From Adenophora triphylla var. japonica (Eukaryota > Streptophyta > Magnoliopsida > Asterales > Campanulaceae): a stretch of 64,000 bases of DNA. Under the pieces are notes generated by a model. It had not been told where the DNA came from and did not search any database. It saw only the letters and a program-made list of their open reading frames with translations. Shown here piece by piece: positions 1-10,065 of this stretch. Positions within the stretch are counted from its first letter, which is position 1, and each line of letters begins with the position of its first letter. The translations under genes and the position numbers were made by a program. Location of the stretch: NCBI GenBank assembly GCA_022495995.1, contig JAFEMH010001491.1, positions 124,001 through 188,000 on the forward strand, in the 5' to 3' direction.

Positions 1-381
1 GAACTCCTCGGCACTGACGCCGGACCGGTACCTCTCATACTCCAGCACGTCCATATCAAGAGGACTCATCATATGGAAGGGCGGATCCCTCGAAGCCATA
101 GGAGGCGCACCTGTGCCATACTGCCAGAATAACCTCTCCCCCAAGTACATGGAGTCACAAGTAAGACCCCGCAAGCCTCGCCGCGCATCACCTGTGGGGC
201 ACCCTCTGGCTCATCCTCATCATACCGAGTCCAAGTATACAGCGGAAACCCCTCCAAACTATCCCTCTCCCATCCTCCTCTTCCTCAAAGGATGAGCCCA
301 GCACATCATGGCGGGATAACCGAACAAGGCCTCATCCTCCTAGTCCCACGGCTGGCACCGGAAGATCTCATAGCACCCCGC
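1..381 (-). pseudogene. Antisense PMD-gene exon remnant of Tat element 1 (runs off left edge)
   Basis: Read on the minus strand, this exon follows a good acceptor (..cattgcag at about 382-390). It encodes residues such as RGLRGLTCDSMYLGERL and GTGAPPMASRDPPFHMM. These align by eye with RGLTCDAYYLGERM and GEGALLMAPVEPPADMM in exon 3 of the better preserved PMD gene at 5,059-7,823. It holds at least two in-frame stops and a frame change near 187, so it is a degraded copy. Plant mobile domain proteins occur both as host genes (MAIN/MAIL1) and as passengers of Ty3/gypsy elements. The position here, antisense and upstream of tandem repeats and a 3' LTR, fits a passenger. The exon continues beyond position 1. 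Confidence 0.6.
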
Positions 382-429
382 CTGCAATGAAAAAGCAGAT
401 AGTGCACAAAACAGAAAAAAGGGGGAGTC

Positions 430-612
430 CTACTCTAAGTCATCGGCACCACCGCCTGGTAAAGACTCCTGCATCTCGGCGCCTCCGCCAGCCACCTCAT
501 CTTCCTCGGTGAACCCAGCACCTTCCTCGACCGGATAGTCCAGGAAGTCCGTAGGAGTAAGAACGAAGAAGGAAAGAGAAGACGAGCCATCCCTCCTCTC
601 CTTATCCAGCAC
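430..612 (-). other. Short acidic open frame, perhaps a displaced PMD-gene tail
   Basis: This is a 60-codon minus-strand frame rich in E, D and G, ending in stop. In composition it resembles the acidic C-terminal tail of the PMD gene at 5,059-5,547. However, on the minus strand it lies upstream of the exon at 1-381, so the order does not match. Either element 1 is rearranged here or the likeness is by composition only. I do not recognise a domain. Confidence 0.2.
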
Positions 613-689
613 CTGAGGCGTCCCACGTCCTCAACACCTCAACAACTCGGTCAGAGGCGCCCCACGGCCTCAAACATTTCAACAAGTTC

Positions 690-1170
690 AAACAAAGGCG
701 CTACCTCGCCCTCACCAAGTTCAGACAGAGGCACCACCTCACCCTCACCGTAAGTTCAGACAGAGGCACCACCACGTCCTCAAAACAAGTTCAAACAAAG
801 GCGCTACCTCGCCCTCACCAAGTTCAGACAGAGGCGCCACCTCGCCCTCACCGTAAGTTCGGACAGAGGCACCACCACGTCCTCACAACAAGTTCAAACA
901 AAGGCGCTACCTCGCCCTCACCAAGTTCAGACAGAGGCGCCACCTCGCCCTCACCGCAAGTTCAGACAGAGGCGCCACCTGGCCCTCACCGTAAGTTCAG
1001 ACAGAGGCACCACCTCGCCCTCACCGCAAGTTCAGACAAAGGCGCCACCTCGCCCTCACCGCAAGTTCAGACAGAGGCGCCACCTCGCCCTCACCAAGTT
1101 CAGACAGAGGCACCACCTCGACCTCACTGCAAGTTCAGACAAAGGCGCCATAGCGTCCTCATCATTTCAG
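690..1170 (+). repeat. Tandem array, about 35-bp unit
   Basis: About 13 units built on AAGTTCAGACAGAGGCGCC followed by ACCTCGCCCTCACCG. Some are longer variants with CACGTCCTCAAAACA. It lies between the antisense PMD remnant and the 3' LTR of Tat element 1, the usual place for variable tandem arrays in this lineage. Confidence 0.85.
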
Positions 1171-1719
1171 CAACTTCGTTCAAAAAACACCGGCGCGTCC
1201 TCAACATTTCAGCGACTTCGGTCACAGGCACCTCCTCCTGCAGGTAAACACAGCGAAGGTATGTCAATAAACTTCAAATGCGAGACATAGCTGTAATAAA
1301 TGCTACATAAAAGAAGAATCCCAGCACGGCATGATGCCTTTCTAAAAAATTCCCACAAACAAAAGTTCTTACATGACTCACAAAATGCGCCATCAAACTC
1401 AACTTAGGTCCAGACGCCTAAGAATAGTCTCAACCTAGGGTCATACTCCTAAACTAGGTCTCAACACAGGGTAAACACCCCCAAATCAGTCTCACTTAGG
1501 GTATAGACACCTTCAAAGAAAATCAACTTATATGCTCCTCGCCTTTTCCGGCCATAAAAGTAAGCCCGAAGTCACCTTCTCAGCAGAAAAAAGCCCCTAC
1601 AAGGCCACATATCCCCAGCAGATGAACACCGGCAGTCATCGTAAGTCCAACCTTCTCCCCAGCAGGCAAAGCGCAAGGCATTCACACCTCTCGCAATCAA
1701 AGCACAAGGCAGCCATGCC
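1171..1719. other. Non-coding spacer of Tat element 1
   Basis: No gene is supported. At about 1,395-1,510 there are degenerate repeats around CTCAACTTAGG / TAGGTCTCAAC with a step near 45 bp. The 90-codon + strand frame at 1,532-1,804 is basic, low in information and runs into the next repeat array, so I treat it as chance. Confidence 0.5.
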
Positions 1720-1885
1720 TCCACAACCCGCAGTCAGAAGACAAATCAAGTCCTCATACATGACACGCCCACAGTCAGAAGACGAATCAAGTTCTCATAC
1801 ATGACATACCCACAGTCAGAAGACGAATCAAGTCCTCATACATGACACGCCCACAGTCAGAAGACGAATCAAGTCCTCACGCATG
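1720..1885 (+). repeat. Tandem array, about 42-bp unit, 4 copies
   Basis: Units contain AGTCAGAAGACGAATCAAG then TCCTCATACATGACACGCCC. They are nearly identical, so the array expanded recently. Confidence 0.85.
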
Positions 1886-2360
1886 ACCTATCTCCAGCCC
1901 ATAAGGCTTTAAACCACTCGGTCCGGAAGACCGTATAAACCTCCCAAACTACCTCCAGCCCGGAAGGCTTTAAACCACTCGGTCCGGAAGACCGTATAAA
2001 CCTCCCAAACTACCTCCCGGCCAGGAAGGCTTTAAACCGCTCGGTCAAGACCAGTATAAACCTCCCAAACTACCTCCACCTCGAAGGCTTTAAACCACTC
2101 GGTCCTGAAGACCGTATAAACCTCCCAAACTATCTCCACTCGGAAGGCTTTAAACCACTCGGTCCTAAGACCGTATAAACCTCCCCCATCACTACCTCCA
2201 CTCGGAAGGCTTTAAACCACTCTGTCCTAAGACCGTATAAACCTCCCCCATCACTACCTCCACTCTAAGGCTTTAAACCACTCGGTCCGAAGACCGTATA
2301 AACCTCCCAAATCACTATCACTAGCCCGAAGGCTTTAAACCACCCGATTCGGAAAATCGT
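1886..2360 (+). repeat. Tandem array, about 62-bp unit, 7-8 copies
   Basis: Units contain GAAGGCTTTAAACCACTCGG then TCCGGAAGACCGTATAAACC and TCCCAAACTACCTCCA. Within each unit CGGTC-CGGAA-GACCG can fold into a small hairpin. Confidence 0.85.
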
Positions 2361-2419
2361 AAAATTTCCATCTCGGGACGCCACCACGTCCTCGCGCCGG
2401 CCTCGGCGGTCACACGACA

Positions 2420-2960
2420 CTTCAGTGGCACCATCACGCCCGCATGCACTCACAATTTCACGCCTACCACCGACCTATGTGGTCACCTGTGACGCCTCCA
2501 CGTCCACCACCGACCCATGCGGTCACCCCGGGACGCTCCACGTCACCCAGACGCCTCCACGTCCCTTACCACCACCGACCTATGCGGTCACCCAGACGCC
2601 ACCACGCCCACCACCGACTATGCGGTCACCTGGGACGCCTCCACGTCCTTACCACCGACCTATGCGGTCACCCAGACGCCACCACGCCTTACCACCGACA
2701 TGCGGTCACCAGACGCCTCCACATCCTACCACCGACCATGCGGTCACCCTGACGCCTCCACATCACCTAGACGCCTTCACGTCCTACCACCGACCTATCG
2801 ATCACCCCAGACGCCACCACGCCTTACCACCGACCTATGCGGTCACCCAGATGCCTCCACGTCCTTACCACCGACTTCCATGCGGTCACCCCGGATGCCT
2901 CCACGTCACCCCCGGACGCCTCCACGTCCCTTACCACCAACCTATGCGGTCACCCACAGG
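2420..2960 (+). repeat. Tandem array, about 40-bp unit, about 13 copies
   Basis: Units contain CACCGACCTATGCGGTCACC then CAGACGCCTCCACGTCC. All open frames here (up to 209 codons) are translations of the repeat, rich in P, T and H, and are not taken as genes. Confidence 0.85.
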
Positions 2961-3035
2961 ATACCATCACATCCACACACGAGTCTCGGTTAGAGGACAG
3001 CTCACGCCCTCGTACACAACACTCACCCCACACAC

Positions 3036-3092
3036 GAACTACGATCGGGCTTGATTCCCGCTAGGGATACGTAGGAATCCTATCACAGGTTC
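3036..3092 (+). other. Conserved GAACTACG stem-loop motif, Tat element 1
   Basis: The order is GAACTACG, then GGCTTGATTCCCGCTAGGGA, then TACGTAGGAATCCTATC. TCCC and GGGA can pair around a 4-base loop. The same motif recurs at 9,348, 9,780 and 10,066, and on the minus strand at 11,996-12,042. Confidence 0.7.
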
Positions 3093-3203
3093 ACAACCGG
3101 ACCTAAACGGTCACACAACAGGACACCGCCATGTCCTCACGCACTGACCTACACGGTCACCTTCTCTCTCAGCACGCGATCCAGATCAGGACCCTTATCT
3201 TAT

Positions 3204-3247
3204 CGACGACCCCACTTCTTTTATAAGTGACGTCGCCGAGGGGCTTC
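3204..3247 (+). promoter_or_regulatory. Hairpin plus polypurine tract before the 3' LTR of Tat element 1
   Basis: CGACG (3,204-3,208) pairs with CGTCG (3,231-3,235), and inner ACTT (3,214-3,217) with AAGT (3,225-3,228). The purine-rich GAGGGG (3,238-3,243) follows, 4 bases before the LTR start TGTAAGT. The polypurine tract primes plus-strand DNA synthesis. The hairpin is repeated with compensating bases at 10,173-10,204. Confidence 0.7.
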
Positions 3248-3424
3248 TGTAAGTACCCCAATCTGGATCGCTCTCCATCCAAGCATACGACAAAACCAGG
3301 GGCAAACTTCCGGAGGTCATAACTCCTTCATACGAACTTCGATTGAGACGTGCCATATATGGTTGGAAAGCTCTCGACGAGAACTAGCTTGCCATCACAA
3401 TTACAAAATGTGGAAAAGCATGGA

Positions 3425-3675
3425 AGTCCGTATGGACCTCTTTGCTCCTAGACATCATAATTGCAAAATCCGCTTAAAGTCCACGAGATTCCCTCAAATC
3501 CCGGAGAACATCATTACCCCCCCTACATGGTTGGTCCGTACGGACCTCTTTGCATGCCTAGATGGTCCGTACGGACCTCTTTGCAGAGGGGACATAATCA
3601 TTTCAGAAATCCTCATCATTCCCTGAAATCGGGGAAAACCAAAAAACTAGATTATCTAGAAGGTCCGTACGGACC
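3425..3675 (+). promoter_or_regulatory. Palindromic U3 repeats GGTCCGTACGGACC
   Basis: Three perfect 14-bp palindromes at 3,533-3,546, 3,564-3,577 and 3,662-3,675, and one with a mismatch at 3,425-3,438, each followed by CTCTTTGC or TTCTTGC. All lie upstream of the TATA-like box, the position of enhancer sites in U3. Confidence 0.7.
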
Positions 3676-3695
3676 TTCTTGCAGTTTTCTGGCAC

Positions 3696-3707
3696 TTTAA
3701 ATAGAGG
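3696..3707 (+). promoter_or_regulatory. TATA-like box of LTR1
   Basis: TTTAAATAGAGG followed by a pyrimidine-rich stretch (CCCCCTCCCTCATTTTC) suitable as a transcription start region. Confidence 0.5.
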
Positions 3708-3970
3708 GTTCCCCCTCCCTCATTTTCACACATTTCCCTCTTCTCTCCTCTCCCCCAGCCTTCAGGCTCCCCTTTAAGACCCTTTGGGGCAATCCCGGCC
3801 CCTTTCGGATCCTTCCGAGGCCTTCCGAGCTCCCTTGTGGTGCTCCGAAGCCTCTCCGAGCGCTCCCGCGACGCTCCCGCGCTGCCCCGAGGCACTCTCG
3901 AGGTACTCTGAGGCCCCTCGTGGTACTCCGAGGCCTTGCCTGGTCTTTCCCGAGGCGTCCCGGCTCTTTC

Positions 3971-4136
3971 CGAATCCAACTGCTGATTCCAACCCACGCC
4001 GAACCTCTGCCCGAATCCAACCGACGATTCCAACGCACGCCGAACCTCTGCCCGAATCCAACCGACGAATCCAACGCACGCCAAACCTCTGCCCGAATCC
4101 AACCGACGATTCCAACCCACTCCGAAACTCTGCCCG
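3971..4136 (+). repeat. 41-bp tandem repeat inside LTR1, 4 copies
   Basis: Units start CGAATCCAACCGACGATTCC and end CCGAACCTCTGCC; the step from 3,971 to 4,012 is exactly 41 bp. The surrounding 3,880-3,960 is a looser CCGAGG-rich repeat. Confidence 0.8.
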
Positions 4137-4416
4137 AGTGCACACTTGACAATCCCGAGGCACGTCGAAGCTCTGTCCGCAGACAATCGGCTCCTTCCGA
4201 AGCAATCCCGGTCCGTCTCGGAGCACTATTCCATCCTCAAGCACTATTCCCCAGTAGAAGACAGACACGAACCAACATTGGTAAGGATTCCTTCCTACAC
4301 TATTTCAATACATTTCAATAAAGCAGTGTACAATGTAGACATCCGATACAACATGCATTTTTAAAAGCACACACACACACACACAACAGTTAAAAAATAT
4401 AAGGGGTACCGAAAGA

Positions 4417-4478
4417 CTCGTTTTTACGAGGCGACTCGGGTGAGCTCTAAGATTCTAATATTCTCTTCCCGAGGAGTC
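4417..4478 (+). other. Double hairpin of LTR1
   Basis: Hairpin 1: CTCGT (4,417-4,421) TTTT ACGAG (4,426-4,430). Hairpin 2: CTCGGG (4,435-4,440) with CCCGAG (4,468-4,473), with inner GAG/CTC pairing, followed by GACCTCCGAAC. Equivalent structures with different bases are at 11,727, 31,088 (minus), 52,172 and about 60,860. Confidence 0.7.
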
Positions 4479-4753
4479 ACCTGACCTCCGAACTCAAAAT
4501 CTCATCACACAAAAACAGTTTATTATTATTTTTAAACTGATGCCCTTTTTCAATGTTTTGGACTTAATAATAAAAACGGCGTGGCGACTCTACAAAGCAA
4601 AACACAGCGAGACACCTCCAACAACGCAAACGGAATAACCAGATACCGGGGCGCGATTGCGCTGCCTCTCGGATCCGGGCAACTTCCGAAAGCGACAAAT
4701 GCGAGATACCAGGGCCCGATTGCGCTGCCTCTCGGATCCGGGTAATTTCAGTC

Positions 4754-5058
4754 ACCCCCGGAAAAAAATCTGCAGCAGTTTAAACTGCTGCACCACGTTG
4801 GAATATTTCATCCCAGCCACTCGAAACCTGTGCAAAGCCTGTCCAAACAGTTCATATACCAAACATTCACACCCTAGCCAAGAAACTGGGCTCATGCAAC
4901 ATTTACATGCATAACAAAAACACAAAAAAAAGTAGATAACAGTAATCCTAGATTATTACATTCCAAAAGAAAAAAAAAAAAGAGAAACCAAAAAAAATGT
5001 GTGCATGGAAAATAAATTGTATCTGTCTAAATAGGTACAATCCCAGAATCAAAGATCA
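4754..5058. other. Spacer with a 22-bp perfect palindrome
   Basis: This is the 3' flank of the antisense PMD gene, AT-rich with several A-runs. A perfect 22-bp palindrome sits at 4,771-4,792, centred on TTTAAA with arms TGCAGCAG / CTGCTGCA. No coding sequence is seen. Confidence 0.55.
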
Positions 5059-7823
5059 TCAATCAGAATCCTCGGTGGCCGGCGCTTTCCCCCGATCCCT
5101 CTTGCGACTCGGGCCCGCCTCCTCAGTAGCCGTGAATATCTCGGGCTCGGAATCATCATCCTCGTCTCCAGAGAGAGGCTCGCCTGGATCAACCGGTACG
5201 CCACGATAAGGCAAGCCGAGGTCCGCAAAAAAGTCATATCCAAACGCGAACGCTTCAGAACCCTGAACATGCGAAGAAGACCCGCCGTGGTGCCAGACGT
5301 GCCCCTGCCCGTGCAAATCCCCGAGGATGACGTGGTCCGGAGGCAGCTCCATACCGGGATCTAAGAGAGGAGAAAGAGGAGTCTCGGTAGAATGCTCGGA
5401 AGGAATAGGGGAAGTCTCCCGCTCTACAGGCGCCGGTTTTGCATGTCTCGCTCTGCCCTGAGGAGCCCCACAAGCAACCATCCTCCTAATGAACCTCTTG
5501 GCCCCAATCACCTGCTTCATCAGCTTCTCCACAACCACAGTCGGGAACTGCACAGAAACAAAAGTGTCAAAAACAATGCAGAAAATGATGAAACGAAAGA
5601 AAAGAAGAAGAGACAGAAGCAGTAAAAAGCCGTACCTTCATATCCGGACGAGGCCGAAAAGCTCGCGGAACCCGTTCAGGTTGAGGAATCTGCACTCTCA
5701 GTCTGACCCCGTCCTGGACATACGAAAAGTCCGATCGAGGGTATCGCACGACCCCCAACCCCTCGCTCTCAAGCACCTGAGGCATCCTCAGCCTACTCAA
5801 GATGAACCGCGAGTAAGCCTCGATCGCCACAAACATCGAGAAGTGCTGGCCACCTCGATAGTCACCCCAGGTCTCCGATCTCTCACTCGAATGCATCATG
5901 TCAGCAGGAGGCTCCACCGGTGCCATCAGAAGCGCACCCTCGCCATGTTGGCGCGTCATTCTCTCCCCCAGATAATATGCATCGCAGGTCAAACCCCTCA
6001 AAATCCTCCGAGTCACGATCCATCTCTCGGCACCCTTCAGCTGCTCCACATCGAAGCGGCCCCAGGGGTAGAAAACCATCCCCTCATCTGTCTCAGCTCT
6101 CGTCAAAGGCAAGCAATCACTGTACTTGAGGGTCGTGCGCCCAATGGAACCTATCTTCTCCCGAACATGCTTGCTCCAGGAGAGCATAGCCGGATATGCC
6201 CCGATGTGCTCTGCTGGCTGCCGCCACATCGTGACGTGAAAGAACTACAGAGCCCATACCTGCGAAAGGTAAAGATTACATCAATCAAGTGCAAAAAAAA
6301 AGAAGAAAATGCGTGCTTAAGTAAAAGAAAAAGCAGAAGGCTTATACCTCCAGAGGGAACTCGAAGCACGTCAGAGAACTGACAGCCTTCTGGCTATACC
6401 GATCCAGAGCAAAATATAGCTCGGCCAGCCCGGCCTCTCCCCAAGACACCTCTCCGGCTCTCTCCACATCCTCCAAAGTCCTCAGCAAAGCAAAAACAGC
6501 CGTCCCCTCGGCATGTCCAAAAAGTGTGCTCGAGAAAGCAAACCATAAAAAGGCCCTAGCAATCTGCACCGCAGCCACTCTCTCATCAACAGCCTCGTAA
6601 TTCTCAATGCTCTCCACGATCTTCCCGTGAACCACAGCGTACTCCATCCCCATCCCCTTTTTGGGAATGGGGGCAAAGCCTAAAAGATCCCGCAACTCCC
6701 GATCGCTGTAGCCGTCTCTCCACTCAATGCTGCGTCCCTTAAAGGACAGGCCCGTGATCGCGGCATAATCAGAAGGTGTGACCGTGGCCTCGCCCCGGAA
6801 GAAATGGAATGTGTGGGTCACGTCCCACCAGTGTTGCGCCAGAGCAAAAATCAGGCCCTTACTCTTGGAGAACTTAACCAACCCCCTCAGACACTCGATA
6901 AACTCGTACAACCCAGTCTCGATGATGATCTGTCTCGGACTCATCAGAACTCCTCTGCCCAAGACTGGAAGCCGGTCCCACAGACTGATCACAGACTCCA
7001 CTGATCCTCGAGTCTTCAGCTTATTCAGCTGCTCCGTCAAGAAACCATCTCCACCCTGCAGTTGAAAGAAAGACAAAAGTGTCAAAAATTTGCATTTGCA
7101 TTCAAAAAAGCATAAACATGCATCACAAAGTTTTGAAGAAAATTCGGCAGCATAACGGCATATAATGAACCTAGCCCCATTTTTCTCGCACAAAAGAAAA
7201 GAGTTTTCAGCAAATACCATCTAAACATTCATTCATACATCGAGTCAACGGAAGTAAAAACTCCGTCCCATTTTTCATAAAATAACATTTACAAGGAGTC
7301 AACGGAAGCGAAAATCCGTCCCATTTTTCACAAAGAATCATATTTTTATAAAAAAAAAAAAAAGAGCATGCATACATTCATGTCATCTCATTGCAACAAA
7401 AAAAAAGTCCGTCCCGGATTCGGGAAAACTTTCATCTCATATTTCAAAAAAATGGCCAAATGCCCATTCTTTTCAAACAAAATGCATATTTTGATTACCC
7501 ATATACTCATTACAACATGCAAATCATCAAAGTCCAATTTCAACACCAAGAACATCAATTTTCGGATATTCAAAAAAAAAAAAAAAAGAAAAATCACAAA
7601 AAATCAATTTCAAACAAAAAAATCAACAAAAGAAATGAAGAAATTCGAAGTATACCGTGCGAAGACTCGGATCAGTGGACCAATGTTGCCACGCATCGGG
7701 ATATGGCTCCTCCGCAATCGATTGCGAAAGTGAGTAATGCCTCCTCATTCGAACGAGCTCTAATCGCCTCTCCGCGACCGGGCCGCGTCCTTGGCCTTGA
7801 ATGGCAACTCCCCCGTGTTCCAT
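5059..7823 (-). pseudogene. Antisense plant mobile domain (PMD) gene carried by Tat element 2
   Basis: Four minus-strand exons can be joined with consensus splice sites, all at codon boundaries: 7,823-7,656 (starts MEHGGVAIQGQGRG; donor ACG|gtatac), 7,055-6,348, 6,259-5,636 and 5,547-5,059 (stop). The joined frame is about 662 codons. Exon 2 carries the PMD core: KSKGLIFALAQHWW, DVTHTFHFFRGEATVTPSDY, AAITGLSF. Exon 3 continues with TMWRQPAEHIGAYPAML. Exon 4 is basic, then acidic. The one lesion I see is a TAG as codon 5 of exon 3 (about 6,247-6,245), followed by an intact frame. PMD proteins are plant-specific, are related to the MAIN/MAIL1 nuclear silencing factors, and are known as passengers of Ty3/gypsy elements. 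Orientation antisense to the LTR at 10,217 and a position upstream of tandem repeats support passenger status. What the encoded protein does is unknown. Confidence 0.7.
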
Positions 7824-8107
7824 TGCTCGAAAATCGAAGAAAATCGGAAGATTTCGAAGCTCCTAGGGTCAAAAATGGCAATTTTTGCCTTTCTCTCTCG
7901 TCTCTCTCTCGTAAAGTGCAAAATGGTGAGGAAGAAGGAGAAGGGCAGCGACCCTCTTTTCAAAACCAGTCTGGGATGCTTTCCCCTCCGCGCGGATCAA
8001 ATTGAAGGGTCAAAAAGACTATTTTGCCCTTTAAAATTCCAGGACTCTGCAGTTTAGTCCTCAACTTAACAGGGATAACCAAAGTTAACCTAGGTTAATC
8101 CCCTTTC
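7824..8107. other. 5' flank of the antisense PMD gene
   Basis: On the minus strand this precedes the first PMD exon and probably holds its leader and promoter. I see no clear TATA box. Small overlapping frames share sequence with exon 1 in other frames and are not genes. Confidence 0.4.
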
Positions 8108-9305
8108 AAAAGAACTTCACGGCAGTAGAACGTAAGTCCGATTTCTCCGAGAAAGATAACGGAATCCCGTTTCTTTCATCAATTTCATCAACGGCAGTAA
8201 AACGTAAGTCCGATTTCTCCGAGAAAGATAACGGAATCCCGTTTCTTTCATCAATTTCATCAACGGCAGTAAAACGTAAGTCCGATTTCTCCGAGAAAGA
8301 TAACGGAATCCCCTTTTTTTCATCAATTTCAGCAACGGCAGTAAAACGTAAGTCCGATTTCTCCGAGAAAGATAACGGAATCCCCTTTTTTTCATCAATT
8401 TCAGCAACGGCAGTAAAACGTAAGTCCGATTTCTCCGAGAAAGATAACGGAATCCCCTTTTTTTCATCAATTTCAGCAACGGCAGTAAAACGTAAGTCCA
8501 ATTTCTCCAGAGAAAGCTAACGGAATCCCGTTTCTTTCATCATTATCATCAACGGCAGTAAAACGTAAGTCCGATTTCTCCGAGAAAGATAACGGAATCC
8601 CGTTTCTTTCATCAATTTCAGCAACGGCAGTAAAACGTAAGTCCGATTTCTCCGAGAAAGATAACGAAATCCCGTTTCTTTCATCATTATCATCAACGGC
8701 AGTAAAACGTAAGTCCGATTTCTCCAGAGAAAGCTAACGGAATCCCGTTTCTTTCATCATTATCATCAACGGCAGTAAAACGTAAGTTTGATTTCTCCGA
8801 GAAAGATAACGGAATCCCGTTTCTTTCATCAATATCATCAACGGCCGTAAAACGTAAGCCCGATTTTCCCAACGAAAGTCAACGGAATCCCGTTTCTTTC
8901 ATCAATTTCATCGACGGCAGTAAAACGTAAGTCCGATTTCTCCGAGAAAGATAACGGAATCCCGTTTCTTTCATCATTATCATCAACGGCCGTAAAACGT
9001 AAGCCCGATTTCCCCAGCAAAAGTCAACGGAATCCCGTTTCTTTCATCAATTTCATCAACGGCAGTAAAACGTAAGTCCGATTTCTCCGAGAAAGATAAC
9101 GGAATCCCGTTTCTTTCATCAATTTCATCAACGGCAGTAAAACGTAAGTCCAATTTCTCCGAGAAAGATAACGGAATCCCGTTTCTTTCACCAATTTCAT
9201 CAACGGCAGTAAAACATAAGTCCGATTTCTCCGAGAAAGATAACGGAATCCCATTTCTTTCATCAATTCATCAACGGCAGTAAAACGTAAGCCCGTTCTC
9301 TCCAA
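8108..9305 (+). repeat. Tandem array, about 72-bp unit, about 16 copies
   Basis: Units contain AACGGCAGTAAAACGTAAGT, CCGATTTCTCCGAGAAAG, ATAACGGAATCCCGTTTC and TTTCATCAATTTCATC. The first five units are almost identical (25-30 bases changed at most by eye), and later ones are more diverged. TCTCC-GAGA and ACGGAATCCCGT are short self-complementary parts. Because 72 is divisible by 3, long minus-strand frames run through it (131 codons at 8,106-8,501); I treat these as a by-product. Confidence 0.9.
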
Positions 9306-9347
9306 CGAAAGTTAAGGAATCCCTCGATTCCACCCCCAGCAGCTTTC

Positions 9348-9409
9348 GAACTACGTAAGGGCTTGATTCCCACTAGGGATACGTAGGTAGCCTATCATTA
9401 GGTCCAGCC
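9348..9409 (+). other. Conserved GAACTACG stem-loop motif, copy 1 in Tat element 2
   Basis: GAACTACG, then GGCTTGATTCCCACTAGGGA, then TACGTAGGTAGCCTATC. TCCC/GGGA closes a 4-base loop, and GGCT/AGCC can form an outer stem. Confidence 0.7.
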
Positions 9410-9524
9410 ACTCGACCAATACGGTCATCCTTTCCTCGGCAGCAGACGTAAGACCGATCTCTTCAAATGAAGTCCACCAAAGGACCATCTATCCCAAACC
9501 ATCAAGGGAAATCATTTCAAATCA

Positions 9525-9742
9525 AGGTTCGAGGCACCTAAAACGCCATCATCAAGGTCCGACCTAAAACGCCATCATCAAGGTCCGAGGCACCTAAAAC
9601 GCCATCATCTTCAAGGTCTGAGGCACCTAAAACGCCATCATCTTCAAGGTCCGAGGCACCTAAAACGCCATCATCAAGGTTCGAGGCACCTAAAACGCCA
9701 TCTTCAAGGCTTGAGGCACCTAAAACGCCATCATTACCAGGT
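9525..9742 (+). repeat. Tandem array, about 30-33-bp unit, about 7 copies
   Basis: Units contain AAGGTCCGAGGCACCTAAAA then CGCCATCATC. The minus-strand frame over it (88 codons) reads repeats of DGVLGASDLE and is judged a by-product. Confidence 0.85.
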
Positions 9743-9779
9743 TGACGCCTCAAAATAGTCACTCCAGGGTCAAAGACCC

Positions 9780-9840
9780 GAACTACGACTGGCTTGATTC
9801 CCATTCGGGATACGTAGGTAGCCTATTGCTAGGTTCAGCC
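9780..9840 (+). other. Conserved GAACTACG stem-loop motif, copy 2
   Basis: GAACTACG..GGCTTGATTCCCATTCGGGA..TACGTAGGTAGCC, closed by AGGTTCAGCC. Together with about 40 bp upstream (CAGGTTGAC..GTCAAAGACCC) it is a duplicate of 10,024-10,127. Confidence 0.75.
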
Positions 9841-9992
9841 ATCAGACCGAAAATGGTCATTCCTATCCCCAGCAGAGCGGATATACAACTCTAGCCATCA
9901 GACCGAAGATGGTCATTCCTATCCCCAGCAGAGCGGATATACAACTCTAGCCATCAGACCGAAGATGGTCATTCTTATCCCCAGCAGAGTTT
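9836..9992 (+). repeat. Tandem repeat, about 57-bp unit, 3 copies
   Basis: Units contain AGCCATCAGACCGAAGATGG, TCATTCCTATCCCCAGCAGA and GCGGATATACAACTC. It is flanked by the duplicated stem-loop motif. Confidence 0.8.
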
Positions 9993-10065
9993 CTTTCAGC
10001 AAACGACTGCAAAACTCGCTCGCCAGGTTGACATCCTAAAACAGTCACTCTAGGGTCAAAGACCC

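Larger units (their letters stand above)
3248..4753 (+). mobile_element. 3' LTR of Tat-type (Ty3/gypsy) element 1
   Basis: The left end is TGTAAGTACC directly after the polypurine tract. The right end is placed at about 4,753 (..TTTCAGTCA) by analogy with LTR3, where the true end lies about 100 bp past an internal GGCGACTCC motif; here that motif (GGCGTGGCGACTC) is at 4,577-4,590. In order it contains palindromes and a TATA-like box (3,425-3,707), GC-rich leader repeats (3,780-4,250), a CA run (about 4,370) and the conserved double hairpin (4,417-4,478). No matching 5' LTR is inside the window. The right end is uncertain by tens of bases. Confidence 0.65.

Noticed and set aside
690..2960. CRISPR-like arrays
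   Set aside because: Repeats are contiguous or vary throughout, without unique spacers of constant length, and the context is a plant LTR retrotransposon.
2425..3064. Open frames of 75-209 codons rich in P, T, H
   Set aside because: They are translations of a 40-bp tandem array, open in several frames at once, with no start context or domain.
3656..4321. Frames of 121-176 codons on both strands of LTR1
   Set aside because: GC-rich repeats inside an LTR leader leave many frames open; no domain or splice signal.
8106..9305. Repeat protein of 93-131 codons on the minus strand
   Set aside because: The frame is open because the unit is 72 bp; two frames are open in parallel and it is lost where units vary.
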